A DNA stretch of 64,000 nucleotides, taken from Streptacidiphilus jeojiense (GTDB taxonomy: Bacteria; Actinomycetota; Actinomycetes; Streptomycetales; Streptomycetaceae). A program made the translations under genes and the position numbers. The DNA is taken from assembly GCF_000719095.1 (NCBI RefSeq), contig NZ_JOEH01000008.1:124001-188000 (forward strand), given 5' to 3'. Below the pieces are notes generated by a model, which was not told where the DNA came from, made no database searches, and saw only the letters and a list, made by a program, of their open reading frames with translations. This document shows, piece after piece, positions 50,492-58,151 of the stretch. The first letter of the stretch is position 1; each line of letters starts with the position of its first letter.

Positions 50492-51604
50492 ATGAGCACA
50501 CGTCAGGACCAGCACACCGAGCGGCCCGAGCGGCCCGAGGACACCGAGCGGCCCGGACGGCCCAGGGGGGTCGCCCTGCTCTTCCCCGGCCAGGGGGCCC
50601 AGCAGCCGCGGATGGCGGTGGGCCTCTACCGCGCCGACCCCTCGTTCGCCGCCCGGGTGGACCGGGTGCTGGCGCTGTGGGGCGCCGAGGGCCGGGCGAT
50701 CCGCCGCGACTGGCTCTCGGACGCGCCCCGGATCCCGCTGGACGACCTGCGGCGCGCCCAGCCGCTGCTGTTCGCGGTCGACTGGGCGCTCGGCCGCACC
50801 GTCCTGGACTGGGGCGTGCGCCCGGACGCACTGCTCGGGCACAGCGTCGGCGAGGTGGCCGCCGCGGTGCTGGCCGGCGTGCTGACCCTGGAGGACGCGG
50901 CCGCGCTGATGGCCGACCGGGTCCGGCACCTGGCGGCGGCGCCCCCCGGCGGGATGCTGGCGGTGGCCGCCCCGGTGGCCGAACTGGAGCCGCTGCTGGG
51001 GCCGGACGTGGTGGTCGGCGCGGTCAACGGCCCGCGCCAGGTGGTGCTGGCCGGGGCGGAGGCGCCGCTGGCGGCCACCGAGGCGGAGCTGCGCCGGCGC
51101 GGCCTGTCCTGCCGGCGCGCCCGCACCGTCAGCGCCTTCCACAGTCCGGTGGTGGCCCGCGCCGCCGCGCTCAGCCTGTCGGCGCTGCAGACCACCCTGC
51201 TGCGGCCGCCCCACCTGCCGCTCCACTCCGGCTACACCGCGGGCCTGCTGACGGATGATCAGGCCGTGGATCCGACGTTCTGGGCCGGTCAGCCGGCCGC
51301 GCCGGTGCTGTTCGGCCCGGCCCTGGACCGGCTGCTGACGGCGGGTCCGCTACTACTGGTGGAGGCGGGACCGGCACAGGGGCTGACCATGCTGGCCAAG
51401 CGCCACCCGGCGGTGGCCTCCGGCCGGTCCGCGGCGGTGGCGATGCTGCCGGCCCGTCCCGCGGACGGGGACGCGGAGCCGGACGCGGTGCGGGCGGTGT
51501 GGCGCGCACTGGCCGAGCAGGGACGGCTTCAGGGCCTTTCCAGCACGATTCCAGCGGCGGCTGCGAGCGTCGGAGGCTCCACCGGCACCCGCGGCGCCCC
51601 CTGA
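50492..51604 (+). CDS. acyltransferase of the starter module (DpsD/FabD-like)
   Basis: 370 residues. AT domain: LLFPGQGAQQPRM near residue 30, nucleophile Ser118 in LLGHSVGEVAAAVLAG, Arg-containing MADRVRHLAA, and VSAFHSP (the HAFH-type motif seen in malonyl-selective ATs). A Glu-Arg-Pro repeat at the N-terminus (residues 10-25) is repeat-coded. In anthracycline pathways DpsD-type ATs work with DpsC-type KAS III enzymes; here the KAS III gene is divergent next door. GGAGGAGG lies just before ATG 50492. The SARP site of the ACP gene lies inside its 3' end. Confidence 0.9.
   Translation: MSTRQDQHTERPERPEDTERPGRPRGVALLFPGQGAQQPRMAVGLYRADPSFAARVDRVLALWGAEGRAIRRDWLSDAPRIPLDDLRRAQPLLFAVDWALGRTVLDWGVRPDALLGHSVGEVAAAVLAGVLTLEDAAALMADRVRHLAAAPPGGMLAVAAPVAELEPLLGPDVVVGAVNGPRQVVLAGAEAPLAATEAELRRRGLSCRRARTVSAFHSPVVARAAALSLSALQTTLLRPPHLPLHSGYTAGLLTDDQAVDPTFWAGQPAAPVLFGPALDRLLTAGPLLLVEAGPAQGLTMLAKRHPAVASGRSAAVAMLPARPADGDAEPDAVRAVWRALAEQGRLQGLSSTIPAAAASVGGSTGTRGAP
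51538..51555 (+). promoter_or_regulatory. SARP-type phased heptad site for the ACP gene
   Basis: TTCCAGC-ACGA-TTCCAGC: two identical heptads 4 bp apart, 82 bp before the ACP start and inside the end of the AT reading frame. The clearest member of the set. Confidence 0.85.
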
Positions 51605-51636
51605 CGCCGCGCACCACCAAATCCGAGGACACCGCC

Positions 51637-51894
51637 ATGAGCGCACTGACCATCGACGACCTCAAGGAGATCCTGCGGGCCGCGGCCGGCGAGGACGAGT
51701 CGGTCGGCCTGGACGGGGACATCGCGGAGACCCCCTTCACCGACCTCGGCTACGACTCGCTGGCCCTGCTGGAGACCGCGGCGGTGATCAGCCGCCGCTA
51801 CGGGGTCACCCTGACCGACGACCTGTTCGACGACATCGCGACCCCGCAGGCACTGCTGGACGAGGTGAACTCGGTTCTGTCCGCCGCCGCCTGA
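51637..51894 (+). CDS. type II PKS acyl carrier protein
   Basis: 85 residues. Phosphopantetheine attachment Ser41 in DLGYDSLALLETAAVISRRY. Carries the growing chain between KS/CLF, KR and cyclases. ATG 51637 with GAGGA upstream. 33 bp after the AT gene and followed by a MarR gene after 50 bp. Its position far from KS-alpha/KS-beta is unusual; in most clusters ACP directly follows KS-beta. Confidence 0.95.
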   Translation: MSALTIDDLKEILRAAAGEDESVGLDGDIAETPFTDLGYDSLALLETAAVISRRYGVTLTDDLFDDIATPQALLDEVNSVLSAAA

Positions 51895-51905
51895 CCCCCG
51901 ATCGA

Positions 51906-51929
51906 CAGTTGGTTGAGCAAAACCAACTG
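51906..51929. promoter_or_regulatory. MarR operator
   Basis: CAGTTGGTT-GAGCAA-AACCAACTG, a perfect 9-bp inverted repeat with 6-bp spacer, directly upstream of marR and covering its promoter. Confidence 0.82.
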
Positions 51930-51944
51930 CGCTAGCATCCAGCC
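51909..51944 (+). promoter_or_regulatory. probable leaderless promoter of marR
   Basis: TTGGTT (51909-51914), 18-bp spacer, TAGCAT (51933-51938), 6 bp to ATG 51945. The -35 is inside the operator. Confidence 0.55.
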
Positions 51945-52415
51945 ATGACGACAGACGACGGGTCCATCACCGCAGCGGCGGTGGCCCTCAACACCGTGGG
52001 CTGCTGGCTGCTCTCCCCGGCGACCAAGCGCCGCATCGCCGCCGAGGCCGGGCTGACCCTCCCGGCCGGCGACTACACCCTGCTCACCCAGATCGACCGC
52101 TGGCAGCCGGTCCGGCTGTCCACCGTGGCCGAACGGCTGGAGGTCGACCGCTCGTCGCTGACGCCGCAGACCAAGCGGCTGGAGGAGGCCGGCCTGATCG
52201 TGCGCGTCGCCGACGACCTGGACCACCGGGCCCAGCTGGTCCAGGTCACCGCGCACGGCCAGGAACTGCTGGTACGGCTCTGGGCGGCGCGGTCGCGGGC
52301 ACTGGCCTCGCTCCTGGACGGCTGGGACTCCGACGACGCGGCCCGGCTGACGGACAGTCTGATCGCGCTCGCCGGCAGCATCGGCTCCCGGGTCCACAAG
52401 GAGGCGGCCGCATGA
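51945..52415 (+). CDS. MarR-family repressor of the export pump
   Basis: 156 residues, winged helix: STVAERLEVDRSSLTPQTKR (about 58-77) as recognition region and DDLDHRAQLVQVTAHGQELL as the wing. Members release DNA on binding phenolic or polycyclic ligands. Its stop overlaps the MFS start (ATGA), so repressor and pump are co-transcribed. The perfect palindrome at 51906-51929 is the expected site. It most likely senses the pathway product and induces export. Confidence 0.92.
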   Translation: MTTDDGSITAAAVALNTVGCWLLSPATKRRIAAEAGLTLPAGDYTLLTQIDRWQPVRLSTVAERLEVDRSSLTPQTKRLEEAGLIVRVADDLDHRAQLVQVTAHGQELLVRLWAARSRALASLLDGWDSDDAARLTDSLIALAGSIGSRVHKEAAA

Positions 52416-53974
52416 GCGCCCCCGCCGCACCCGCCGCCGCCCCGTCCGGACCGGTCCGCACCGTGCCCGACGGCTTAGTCGTCGCCCTGGCCTGCCTGGG
52501 CCAGTTCATGGTGGTCCTGGACGTCTCGATCGTGAACGTCGCGCTGCCCGCCATCCGCGGCTCGCTGGGCTTCTCCGCCGCCGACCTGCCCTGGGTGGTC
52601 AACGCCTACGCGCTGGCCTTCGCCGGGTTCATGCTGCTCGGCGGCCGCGCCGCCGACCTCTACGGGCGCCGTCGCACCTTCGTCGCCGGGGTGACCGTGT
52701 TCACCCTGGCCAGCCTGCTCGGCGGGCTCGCGCCCTCGGCCGGGGTGCTGGTGGCGGCCCGCGCCGTCCAGGGCCTGGGCGGCGCCGTGCTGGCGCCGTG
52801 CACGCTGACCATCCTCACCACGGCCTTCGCCGAGGGCGCCCGGCGCACCCGGGCCATCGCCACCTGGAGCATGGTCGGCGCGGTCGGCGGCGCCGCCGGG
52901 GCGATCCTGGGCGGGCTGCTCACCGACTACCTCTCCTGGCGCTGGATCCTGCTGGTCAACCTGCCGGTCGGGGTCTTCGTGGTGATCGGCTCCCGGCTCT
53001 GGCTGGCGGACGACCGGGGCAGCGGCGGCGGCCGCCGGCTGGACGTCCCCGGCGCGGCGGCGGTCTCGCTGGGCCTGACTGCGGTCGTCTACGGCATCGT
53101 CCAGGCCGGCAAGGACGGTTGGGGCCGCACCGGGACGCTGCTGCCGCTGGTGGCCGGGGTGCTGCTGCTGGGCCTGTTCGTGCTGATCGAGGCGCGGATC
53201 GCGGGACAGCCGCTGCTGCCGCTGCGACTGCTGCGGTCCTGGCAGCTCTCGGGGGCCAACGTGGTGATGTTCCTGCTCGGGGCCGGGTTCTTCTCGGTGC
53301 TCTACTTCGTCTCGCTCTACCTGCAGAACGTGCGCCACTACAGCCCGGTCGAGGCCGGGCTGGTGTTCGTCCCGCACGCGGTGGCCACCGTGGTGGGCGC
53401 CAAGTCCGCGGCCCGGCTGCTGGCCGCCGGACGCCGGGCCCCGCTGCTGATCCTCACCGGACTGCTGGTCTCCGCCGTCGGCTTCCTCTGGCAGGCCCAA
53501 CTGGGCACCCACACCAACCTGGTGACCGGGGTCATCCTGCCCGGCACGGTGATCTTCCTGGGGATCGGGCTGGCGCTCACCCCGGTGGCGATGACGGCGA
53601 CCTCCGGGGTGCCCGGCGCCGACGCCGGTATCGCCTCGGGCCTGGCCAACGCCTCGCGCCAGATCGGCGGCTCCTTCGGCCTGGTGGCGCTGACCGGCAT
53701 CGCCGCCGCGTACACCAGGGACCTGCTGGCCGCCCGGGACGGGGGCGGGGGCGCGACGGCGGCCGACAGCGCGCTGGTATCCGGCTACGACCGCGCCTTC
53801 TACTGCGCCGCGGGCATCCTGGCGCTGTGCGTCCTGGTCACCCTCACCCTGCCCAGGCCCCGGCCGGCGGCCGTCCCGGCGCAGGCGAGCGAGGTGACCG
53901 AGGCGGAGGAGGAGCCCGAGGCCGAGGACCAGGCCGGGGCGCCGACAAGCAGCGCAGCGTCCGAAGCAGGCTGA
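52412..53974 (+). CDS. DHA2-family MFS drug exporter (14 helices)
   Basis: 520 residues, about 14 membrane helices. DHA2 motifs: LDVSIVNVALPAI (motif D1) in helix 1, GGRAADLYGRRRTF (motif A), and AVGGAAGAILGGLLTDYLSW (motif C). Acidic C-terminal tail (TEAEEEPEAEDQ). A proton-driven exporter, probably for the pathway product and for self-resistance. Translationally coupled to the MarR gene. Confidence 0.93.
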   Translation: MSAPAAPAAAPSGPVRTVPDGLVVALACLGQFMVVLDVSIVNVALPAIRGSLGFSAADLPWVVNAYALAFAGFMLLGGRAADLYGRRRTFVAGVTVFTLASLLGGLAPSAGVLVAARAVQGLGGAVLAPCTLTILTTAFAEGARRTRAIATWSMVGAVGGAAGAILGGLLTDYLSWRWILLVNLPVGVFVVIGSRLWLADDRGSGGGRRLDVPGAAAVSLGLTAVVYGIVQAGKDGWGRTGTLLPLVAGVLLLGLFVLIEARIAGQPLLPLRLLRSWQLSGANVVMFLLGAGFFSVLYFVSLYLQNVRHYSPVEAGLVFVPHAVATVVGAKSAARLLAAGRRAPLLILTGLLVSAVGFLWQAQLGTHTNLVTGVILPGTVIFLGIGLALTPVAMTATSGVPGADAGIASGLANASRQIGGSFGLVALTGIAAAYTRDLLAARDGGGGATAADSALVSGYDRAFYCAAGILALCVLVTLTLPRPRPAAVPAQASEVTEAEEEPEAEDQAGAPTSSAASEAG

Positions 53975-53983
53975 AGGGGCCGG

Positions 53984-54001
53984 TTCCAACCGGGTTCCAG
54001 C
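53984..54001 (+). promoter_or_regulatory. SARP-type phased heptad site for the cyclase-P450-ferredoxin operon
   Basis: TTCCAAC-CGGG-TTCCAGC, 102 bp before the cyclase start, just after the MFS stop codon. Confidence 0.8.
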
Positions 54002-54102
54002 CCGCCTCTACGGGCGGATGGGAGGTTCGGGGACAGGGAGCGCGGGGTCCGGGCCGGGACGGACGCCGCCCCGGCCCCGACCCCCGGCTCGCAGAGGACA
54101 AC

Positions 54103-55062
54103 GTGAAGGCGAAGACCGCACGCACCGAACACACCGTCACCATCCAGGCCCCGGCCGACGTCCTGCGCCGCCTGATCACCCGGACCGAGCGCTGGCCGGT
54201 GCTCTTCGAACCGGTGGTCTACGCCGCACCGAACCCAAACCCGGGCCTGAACCCGGGCCCGGAGCCGGAGTTGGAGCTGTGGACCCGTCACGACGACCGG
54301 GTCGTGCACTGGTCCGGCATCCACCGGCTCGACGCGCACGGGCTGCGGCTGGACTTCCGCTACACCGCCGTCGGCCACCCCGCCACGGCCGTCTCCGGCC
54401 GTTGGACCCTGGAGCCGCTGGACCCCGGGACCACCCGGGTGACGCTGCATCATGAGAGCCGCCGGGCGCGGTCGGTGTGGGAGCGGCTGTTCGCCGAGCA
54501 GCTCCCCGTGCTGCGGCAGCACGCCGAACTCGGCGCCGAACTGGACGCCCTGGTCTTCACCTTCGAGGACACCCTGCGCAGCCACGGCAGTGCCGAGGAC
54601 GTGCACGCCTTCCTGTACCGGGTGCAGGGCTGGCCGGGCGCGGTCTCCCATGTCGCGGCGGTGACGCTGGAGGAGCCCGCGCCGGGCGTCCAGCAGGTCA
54701 CCACCTCGGTACGGGCGCCGGACGGCTCGGTGACCGCGATCCCCTCGGTGCGGGTGCGCCTTCGGGACCGGGTCGTCTACACCCCGCTGACCGTGCCCCC
54801 GTTCGCCACCGCCCACCTGGGCGAGTGGATCGTCGCCACCGGCTCCGACGGCCTGACCTCGGTCACCGGACGCCACACGGTCGCCCTCGCGCCCACCCGC
54901 ATCGCCGCCGCCTTCGGCCCCGGCACCACCCCCGCCGACGCCCGCAGCCGGGTCCGCGCCGCGCTCGGCGCGCACAGCCTGGCCACGCTGGACGCCGCCC
55001 GCGCCCACGCCGAGTCCCGCCTCACGCCCGCCGTCCCTGCCGCCTCCGCTCCCCGAGGATGA
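54103..55062 (+). CDS. didomain aromatase/cyclase (ActVII-like)
   Basis: 319 residues made of two SRPBCC (START-like) domains. Domain 1 (about 8-150): HTVTIQAPADVLRRLITRTE, later WERLFAEQ. Domain 2 (about 158-300): EDVHAFLYRVQGWPGAVSHV, ATAHLGEWIVATGSDGLTSV. Such didomain enzymes cyclise and aromatise the first ring of reduced polyketides (C7-C12 with a C9 ketoreductase). Domain 1 has a Pro/Asn/Gly insert (NPNPGLNPGPEPE, about 44-56). GTG 54103 with GAGGA upstream. First gene of an operon with P450 and ferredoxin; a SARP site precedes it. Confidence 0.92.
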   Translation: MKAKTARTEHTVTIQAPADVLRRLITRTERWPVLFEPVVYAAPNPNPGLNPGPEPELELWTRHDDRVVHWSGIHRLDAHGLRLDFRYTAVGHPATAVSGRWTLEPLDPGTTRVTLHHESRRARSVWERLFAEQLPVLRQHAELGAELDALVFTFEDTLRSHGSAEDVHAFLYRVQGWPGAVSHVAAVTLEEPAPGVQQVTTSVRAPDGSVTAIPSVRVRLRDRVVYTPLTVPPFATAHLGEWIVATGSDGLTSVTGRHTVALAPTRIAAAFGPGTTPADARSRVRAALGAHSLATLDAARAHAESRLTPAVPAASAPRG

Positions 55063-55064
55063 CG

Positions 55065-56270
55065 ATGTCCCAGCCCGCCGGCACCATCGCCCACTCCCCC
55101 GACTTCCCGCTGGACCGCCCGGAACCGCTCGCCCCGCCGCAGGAGTACCAACTGCTGCGCCAGGAGCGGCCCGCCAGCCGGATCACCCTCTACGACGGCA
55201 GCCAGGCCTGGCTGCTGACCCGCTACGAGGACGTCCGCAGCGTCCTCACCGACCTGCGCTTCAGCGCCGACGCCCGGCGGGACGGCTTCCCGTTCGTCTC
55301 GCCCGCCGTGCGCGCCAGCGTGGGCGGACGCACCCCCTTCTTCCGGATGGACCCGCCCGACCACGACCGGATCCGCCGGATGCTCACCCGCGACTTCATG
55401 GTGAAGAACATCGAGGCGCTGCGCCCGCAGATCCAGCAGATCGTCGACGGCTTCCTGGAGAACCTGCTGGCCCAGCCCCAGCCGGCGGACCTGGTACGGG
55501 AGTTCGCGCTGCCGATCCCGTCCGCGGTGATCGCGCGGCTGCTCGGCGTCCCGTACGAGGACCACGAGTACTTCCAGAGCCGGGGGCAGCGCATGCTCAG
55601 CCGGGACAGCACGCTGCAGGAGAGCGCGCAGTCCGTGGTCGACCTGCGCGAGTACATCGGCCGGCTGGCCGAGTCGCGGCTCACCGACCCGGGCGACGAC
55701 GTGCTCAGCAGGCTGGTCGTCGAACGCGAGGCCACCGGCGAGCTGGACCGCGAGGACGTCAAGAGCACCGGCCTGCTGCTGCTGGTCGCGGGGCACGAGA
55801 CCACCGCCAACATGATCGCGCTCAGCGTCGCCACGCTGCTCGGCCACCCCGAGCAGCTGGCCGCGCTGCGCGCCGACCCGGCGCTGATCGGCAACGCCGT
55901 CGAGGAGCTGCTGCGGTTCCTCTCGGTGGTGCACAGCGGGGTCCCCCGGGTCGCCCTGGAGGACATCGAGATCGCCGGAGTGACGGTCAGGGCCGGTGAG
56001 GGCGTCATCGCCTCCATCCCGGCCGCCAACTGGGATCCGGAGCACTTCGCCACACCCGAGGACTTCGACATCCACCGCGACGCCCGCCGGCACATCGCCT
56101 TCGGCTTCGGCATCCACCAGTGCCTGGGCCAGCCGCTGGCCCGGGTCGAGCTGGAGATCGCGCTCACCACGCTGCTGCGGCGGTTGCCGGGGCTGCGCCT
56201 GGCCGACGGCGCCGAGTACGCGCCGGAGAAGGCCGTCTACGGGCTGCACCGGCTCCCGGTCGCCTGGTGA
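55065..56270 (+). CDS. cytochrome P450 monooxygenase
   Basis: 401 residues, soluble bacterial P450. I-helix AGHETTAN (242-249), ExxR at 281-284 (EELLR), heme-binding FGFGIHQCLG with Cys353. It probably hydroxylates or couples the polyketide core. ATG 55065 is preferred to 55059 because GAGG then lies 6 nt away. It overlaps or abuts the cyclase stop and is followed, with a GTGA overlap, by its electron donor ferredoxin. Confidence 0.95.
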   Translation: MSQPAGTIAHSPDFPLDRPEPLAPPQEYQLLRQERPASRITLYDGSQAWLLTRYEDVRSVLTDLRFSADARRDGFPFVSPAVRASVGGRTPFFRMDPPDHDRIRRMLTRDFMVKNIEALRPQIQQIVDGFLENLLAQPQPADLVREFALPIPSAVIARLLGVPYEDHEYFQSRGQRMLSRDSTLQESAQSVVDLREYIGRLAESRLTDPGDDVLSRLVVEREATGELDREDVKSTGLLLLVAGHETTANMIALSVATLLGHPEQLAALRADPALIGNAVEELLRFLSVVHSGVPRVALEDIEIAGVTVRAGEGVIASIPAANWDPEHFATPEDFDIHRDARRHIAFGFGIHQCLGQPLARVELEIALTTLLRRLPGLRLADGAEYAPEKAVYGLHRLPVAW

Positions 56271-56491
56271 GCGCAGCCCCGGCCCCCTGGCTGGCGGTGG
56301 ACCCGGAGCGCTGCATCGGCTCGGGCCGGTGCGTGCTCAGTGCACCCGCCGTCTTCGACCAGGGCGACGAGGACGGCCTGGTGCGGCTGCTGGACCCGGC
56401 GCCACCGGACGCGCTGCGCGCCGGGGCGCGCAACGCCGCGGCGCTGTGCCCGTCCGGTGCCATCCTGGTCGGCGGTGCGGCCCCGCAGTAA
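56267..56491 (+). CDS. ferredoxin [3Fe-4S] type, P450 partner
   Basis: 74 residues. Cys16-x5-Cys22 (RCIGSGRCVL) and Cys61 (ALCPSGAI): three Cys, as in 3Fe-4S ferredoxins that serve actinobacterial P450s. GTG 56267 overlaps the P450 stop by 4 bp. No ferredoxin reductase is in the cluster, so a general one must be used. Confidence 0.93.
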   Translation: MSAAPAPWLAVDPERCIGSGRCVLSAPAVFDQGDEDGLVRLLDPAPPDALRAGARNAAALCPSGAILVGGAAPQ

Positions 56492-56540
56492 CACGCGTCA
56501 CAGCAGCCCGGCCGGGGACCGGGCCGGTGTCGACGGCGGG

Positions 56541-57734
56541 TCAGCCGATCTGCCGCACCGACACCCGTCCGGTCCGCTCCGGCGCCGGCACCGCGGCCGC
56601 GGGCAGCGCCGCCGGGGCCGCCGTCCCCGGGCGCAGCAGCGCCCCGAGCGCCTGGTGCACCAGCAGCAGGCCCCAGACCTCCTGTTCCACACCGCGCGCC
56701 GAGCGGGCCCGGAGCACCGGCACCGCGGCCCGGCCGCCTCCGGTCAGCTCGGTGAGCGCGTCGCGGAAGCGCCAGCGCTCCGCGAACAGCGCGACCAGTT
56801 CCGCGGCCGGTGCCGCCGCCGGGTCCAGCAGGCTGGTCACCAGGCGCAGCGGCTCGCCGTCGACGACGCAGTCCAGCACCCGGACCGGCACCGCCAGTGC
56901 CGCCTCCCCCTCGCCGCACTCGCCGGCGCCGTCCAGGACCGAGCGGAACGAGCCGTCCGGGAGCATCGCGTGCCGGGACAGCTGGGCCGTCGCCGGTACC
57001 GACCACAGCAGTTCGGCGCCGCCCTCACGGGCGATGCACCAGGGACGGACCCGCACGCTGCCGAAGTCCGCCAGCAGCAGTTCTCCCGCGCCGACCGTGC
57101 GCAGCAGGCGCCGGGCCAGGGTGACCGGGTTGTCGCGGCCGGCTCCGAGCCGGGCGTCGACCACGGTCCGGCTGCGCTGGTCGGCCAGCGCCATCACCTG
57201 CACCCGGGGCACCAGGAACCCGTCCGGATCGCCGTCCGTACCGCCGTCCGGGAAGCGTTCGGTGTTCTCCTCGGAGTCCGGGACCTCGAACCGCGCCGCG
57301 TCCAGGACCAGCACCCGCAGTCCCCGGTATCCCTCAACGGCCCCGCCCTGCGGCGCCGCTGACGCCGCGACGGCCGCCGCACGCTCGGCGAACAGCGCCC
57401 GCAGCGGTTCGGGGCCGAGCCGGGCCCGGGCCCGGGACAGTGCGGCGGCGGTCGGCACCGGGCAGCGGGTGGGCCGGCCCAGCCCCCATATCAGTCCCTG
57501 AGACAACAGCTCCGCGACCCGCTCGTACTTAAGGCCCGGGAACAGGCACAGGGCCAGCACGAAGTAGACCACCACCCGGGCCGGCAGCAGCCGGGTCCGC
57601 TCCTGGGTCCGGCCGGTCTCGGCGAGCACCCGGTCCACCTGCTCGGCAGGGAACGCCCAGGTGAGCAGCCCGATGGCGATGCGGTCGGGGAGACCGCCGC
57701 ACCCCGGTGCGTTCAAGGATCCTTCCGGTGCCAT
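56541..57734 (-). CDS. IS4-family transposase-like protein with degraded active site
   Basis: 397 residues. The N-terminal domain (LPDRIAIGLLTWAFPAEQVD, then LLPARVVVYFVLALCLF) is the IS4 N-terminal domain. In the RNase H-like part Asp145 (VLVLDAARFEV) and Asp223 (LLADFGS) stand for the first two D residues, but the family's Y-x2-R-x3-E-x6-K motif reads FAERWRFRDALTEL, with Arg324 where the catalytic Glu should be and no Lys. No terminal inverted repeats or target duplication were recognised. So either a decayed insertion sequence or a domesticated protein. ATG 57734 is used; the upstream frame is antisense to the leader-peptide region. Confidence 0.78.
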   Translation of the reverse strand: MAPEGSLNAPGCGGLPDRIAIGLLTWAFPAEQVDRVLAETGRTQERTRLLPARVVVYFVLALCLFPGLKYERVAELLSQGLIWGLGRPTRCPVPTAAALSRARARLGPEPLRALFAERAAAVAASAAPQGGAVEGYRGLRVLVLDAARFEVPDSEENTERFPDGGTDGDPDGFLVPRVQVMALADQRSRTVVDARLGAGRDNPVTLARRLLRTVGAGELLLADFGSVRVRPWCIAREGGAELLWSVPATAQLSRHAMLPDGSFRSVLDGAGECGEGEAALAVPVRVLDCVVDGEPLRLVTSLLDPAAAPAAELVALFAERWRFRDALTELTGGGRAAVPVLRARSARGVEQEVWGLLLVHQALGALLRPGTAAPAALPAAAVPAPERTGRVSVRQIG

Positions 57735-57890
57735 CTCCCCTGCCCCCCTGTTGCTGCGGTGTTCCTGCGCTGTTCCGACGCTACCCCGCGGCGGACGGCG
57801 ATCAACGGCCCCGCTTAAGTCAACGGCGCCGGCGCCGCCCGGTCCACTGCTTCTGGCGACGGCGGGAAGGCCCACTGTAGGCTCCAGGAC

Positions 57891-57968
57891 ATGATTCCGG
57901 GAGCAGCAGTCCTCAGGCGCCGGCTGGCCGTCGACCTGGGCCGCCAGGCGAGCGCGCTCTGTAGCTGA
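57891..57968 (+). CDS. leader peptide of the actinobacterial (x)RR..DLGR.ASALC type
   Basis: 25 residues: a short hydrophobic start, LRRRLAVDLGRQASALCS, then stop. This matches a recurrent class of actinobacterial leader peptides (basic pair or triplet, DLxR, then Ser/Ala and one or more Cys near the end) found upstream of sulfur and peptide-uptake operons. The Cys codon (TGT) is two codons from the stop, as expected for translation-dependent sensing of Cys-tRNA. Too short for ordinary gene calling. The binding-protein gene of the second ABC importer starts 183 bp downstream. Confidence 0.75.
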   Translation: MIPGAAVLRRRLAVDLGRQASALCS

Positions 57969-58151
57969 CCTGCCCCGGCACCGTCGGCGCAGCGCGCCCG
58001 GCCGGTTCGCCACCACCCCTTCGCAGTGCCCTCACTGACCCGCCGTCAACCACGGTCGCGGGGTGCCCCGGCATGCCCGCATGCCGTCACACCCGCCTCC
58101 CGCACGGCGCAGCCTGCCCGAACCGAGCACCCGTCACCTCTGGAGTCCCCT
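57969..58151 (+). promoter_or_regulatory. leader region, probable attenuator between leader peptide and binding-protein gene
   Basis: No gene. A hairpin GGCATG-CCCG-CATGCC (58070-58085) and an overlapping CGGGG-TG-CCCCG element are visible. These could form alternative structures governed by ribosome stalling; the exact fold was not computed. Confidence 0.45.

Noticed and set aside
56541..57734. Active IS4 insertion sequence
   Set aside because: Catalytic Glu is Arg, the Lys is missing, and no terminal inverted repeats or target duplication were seen.
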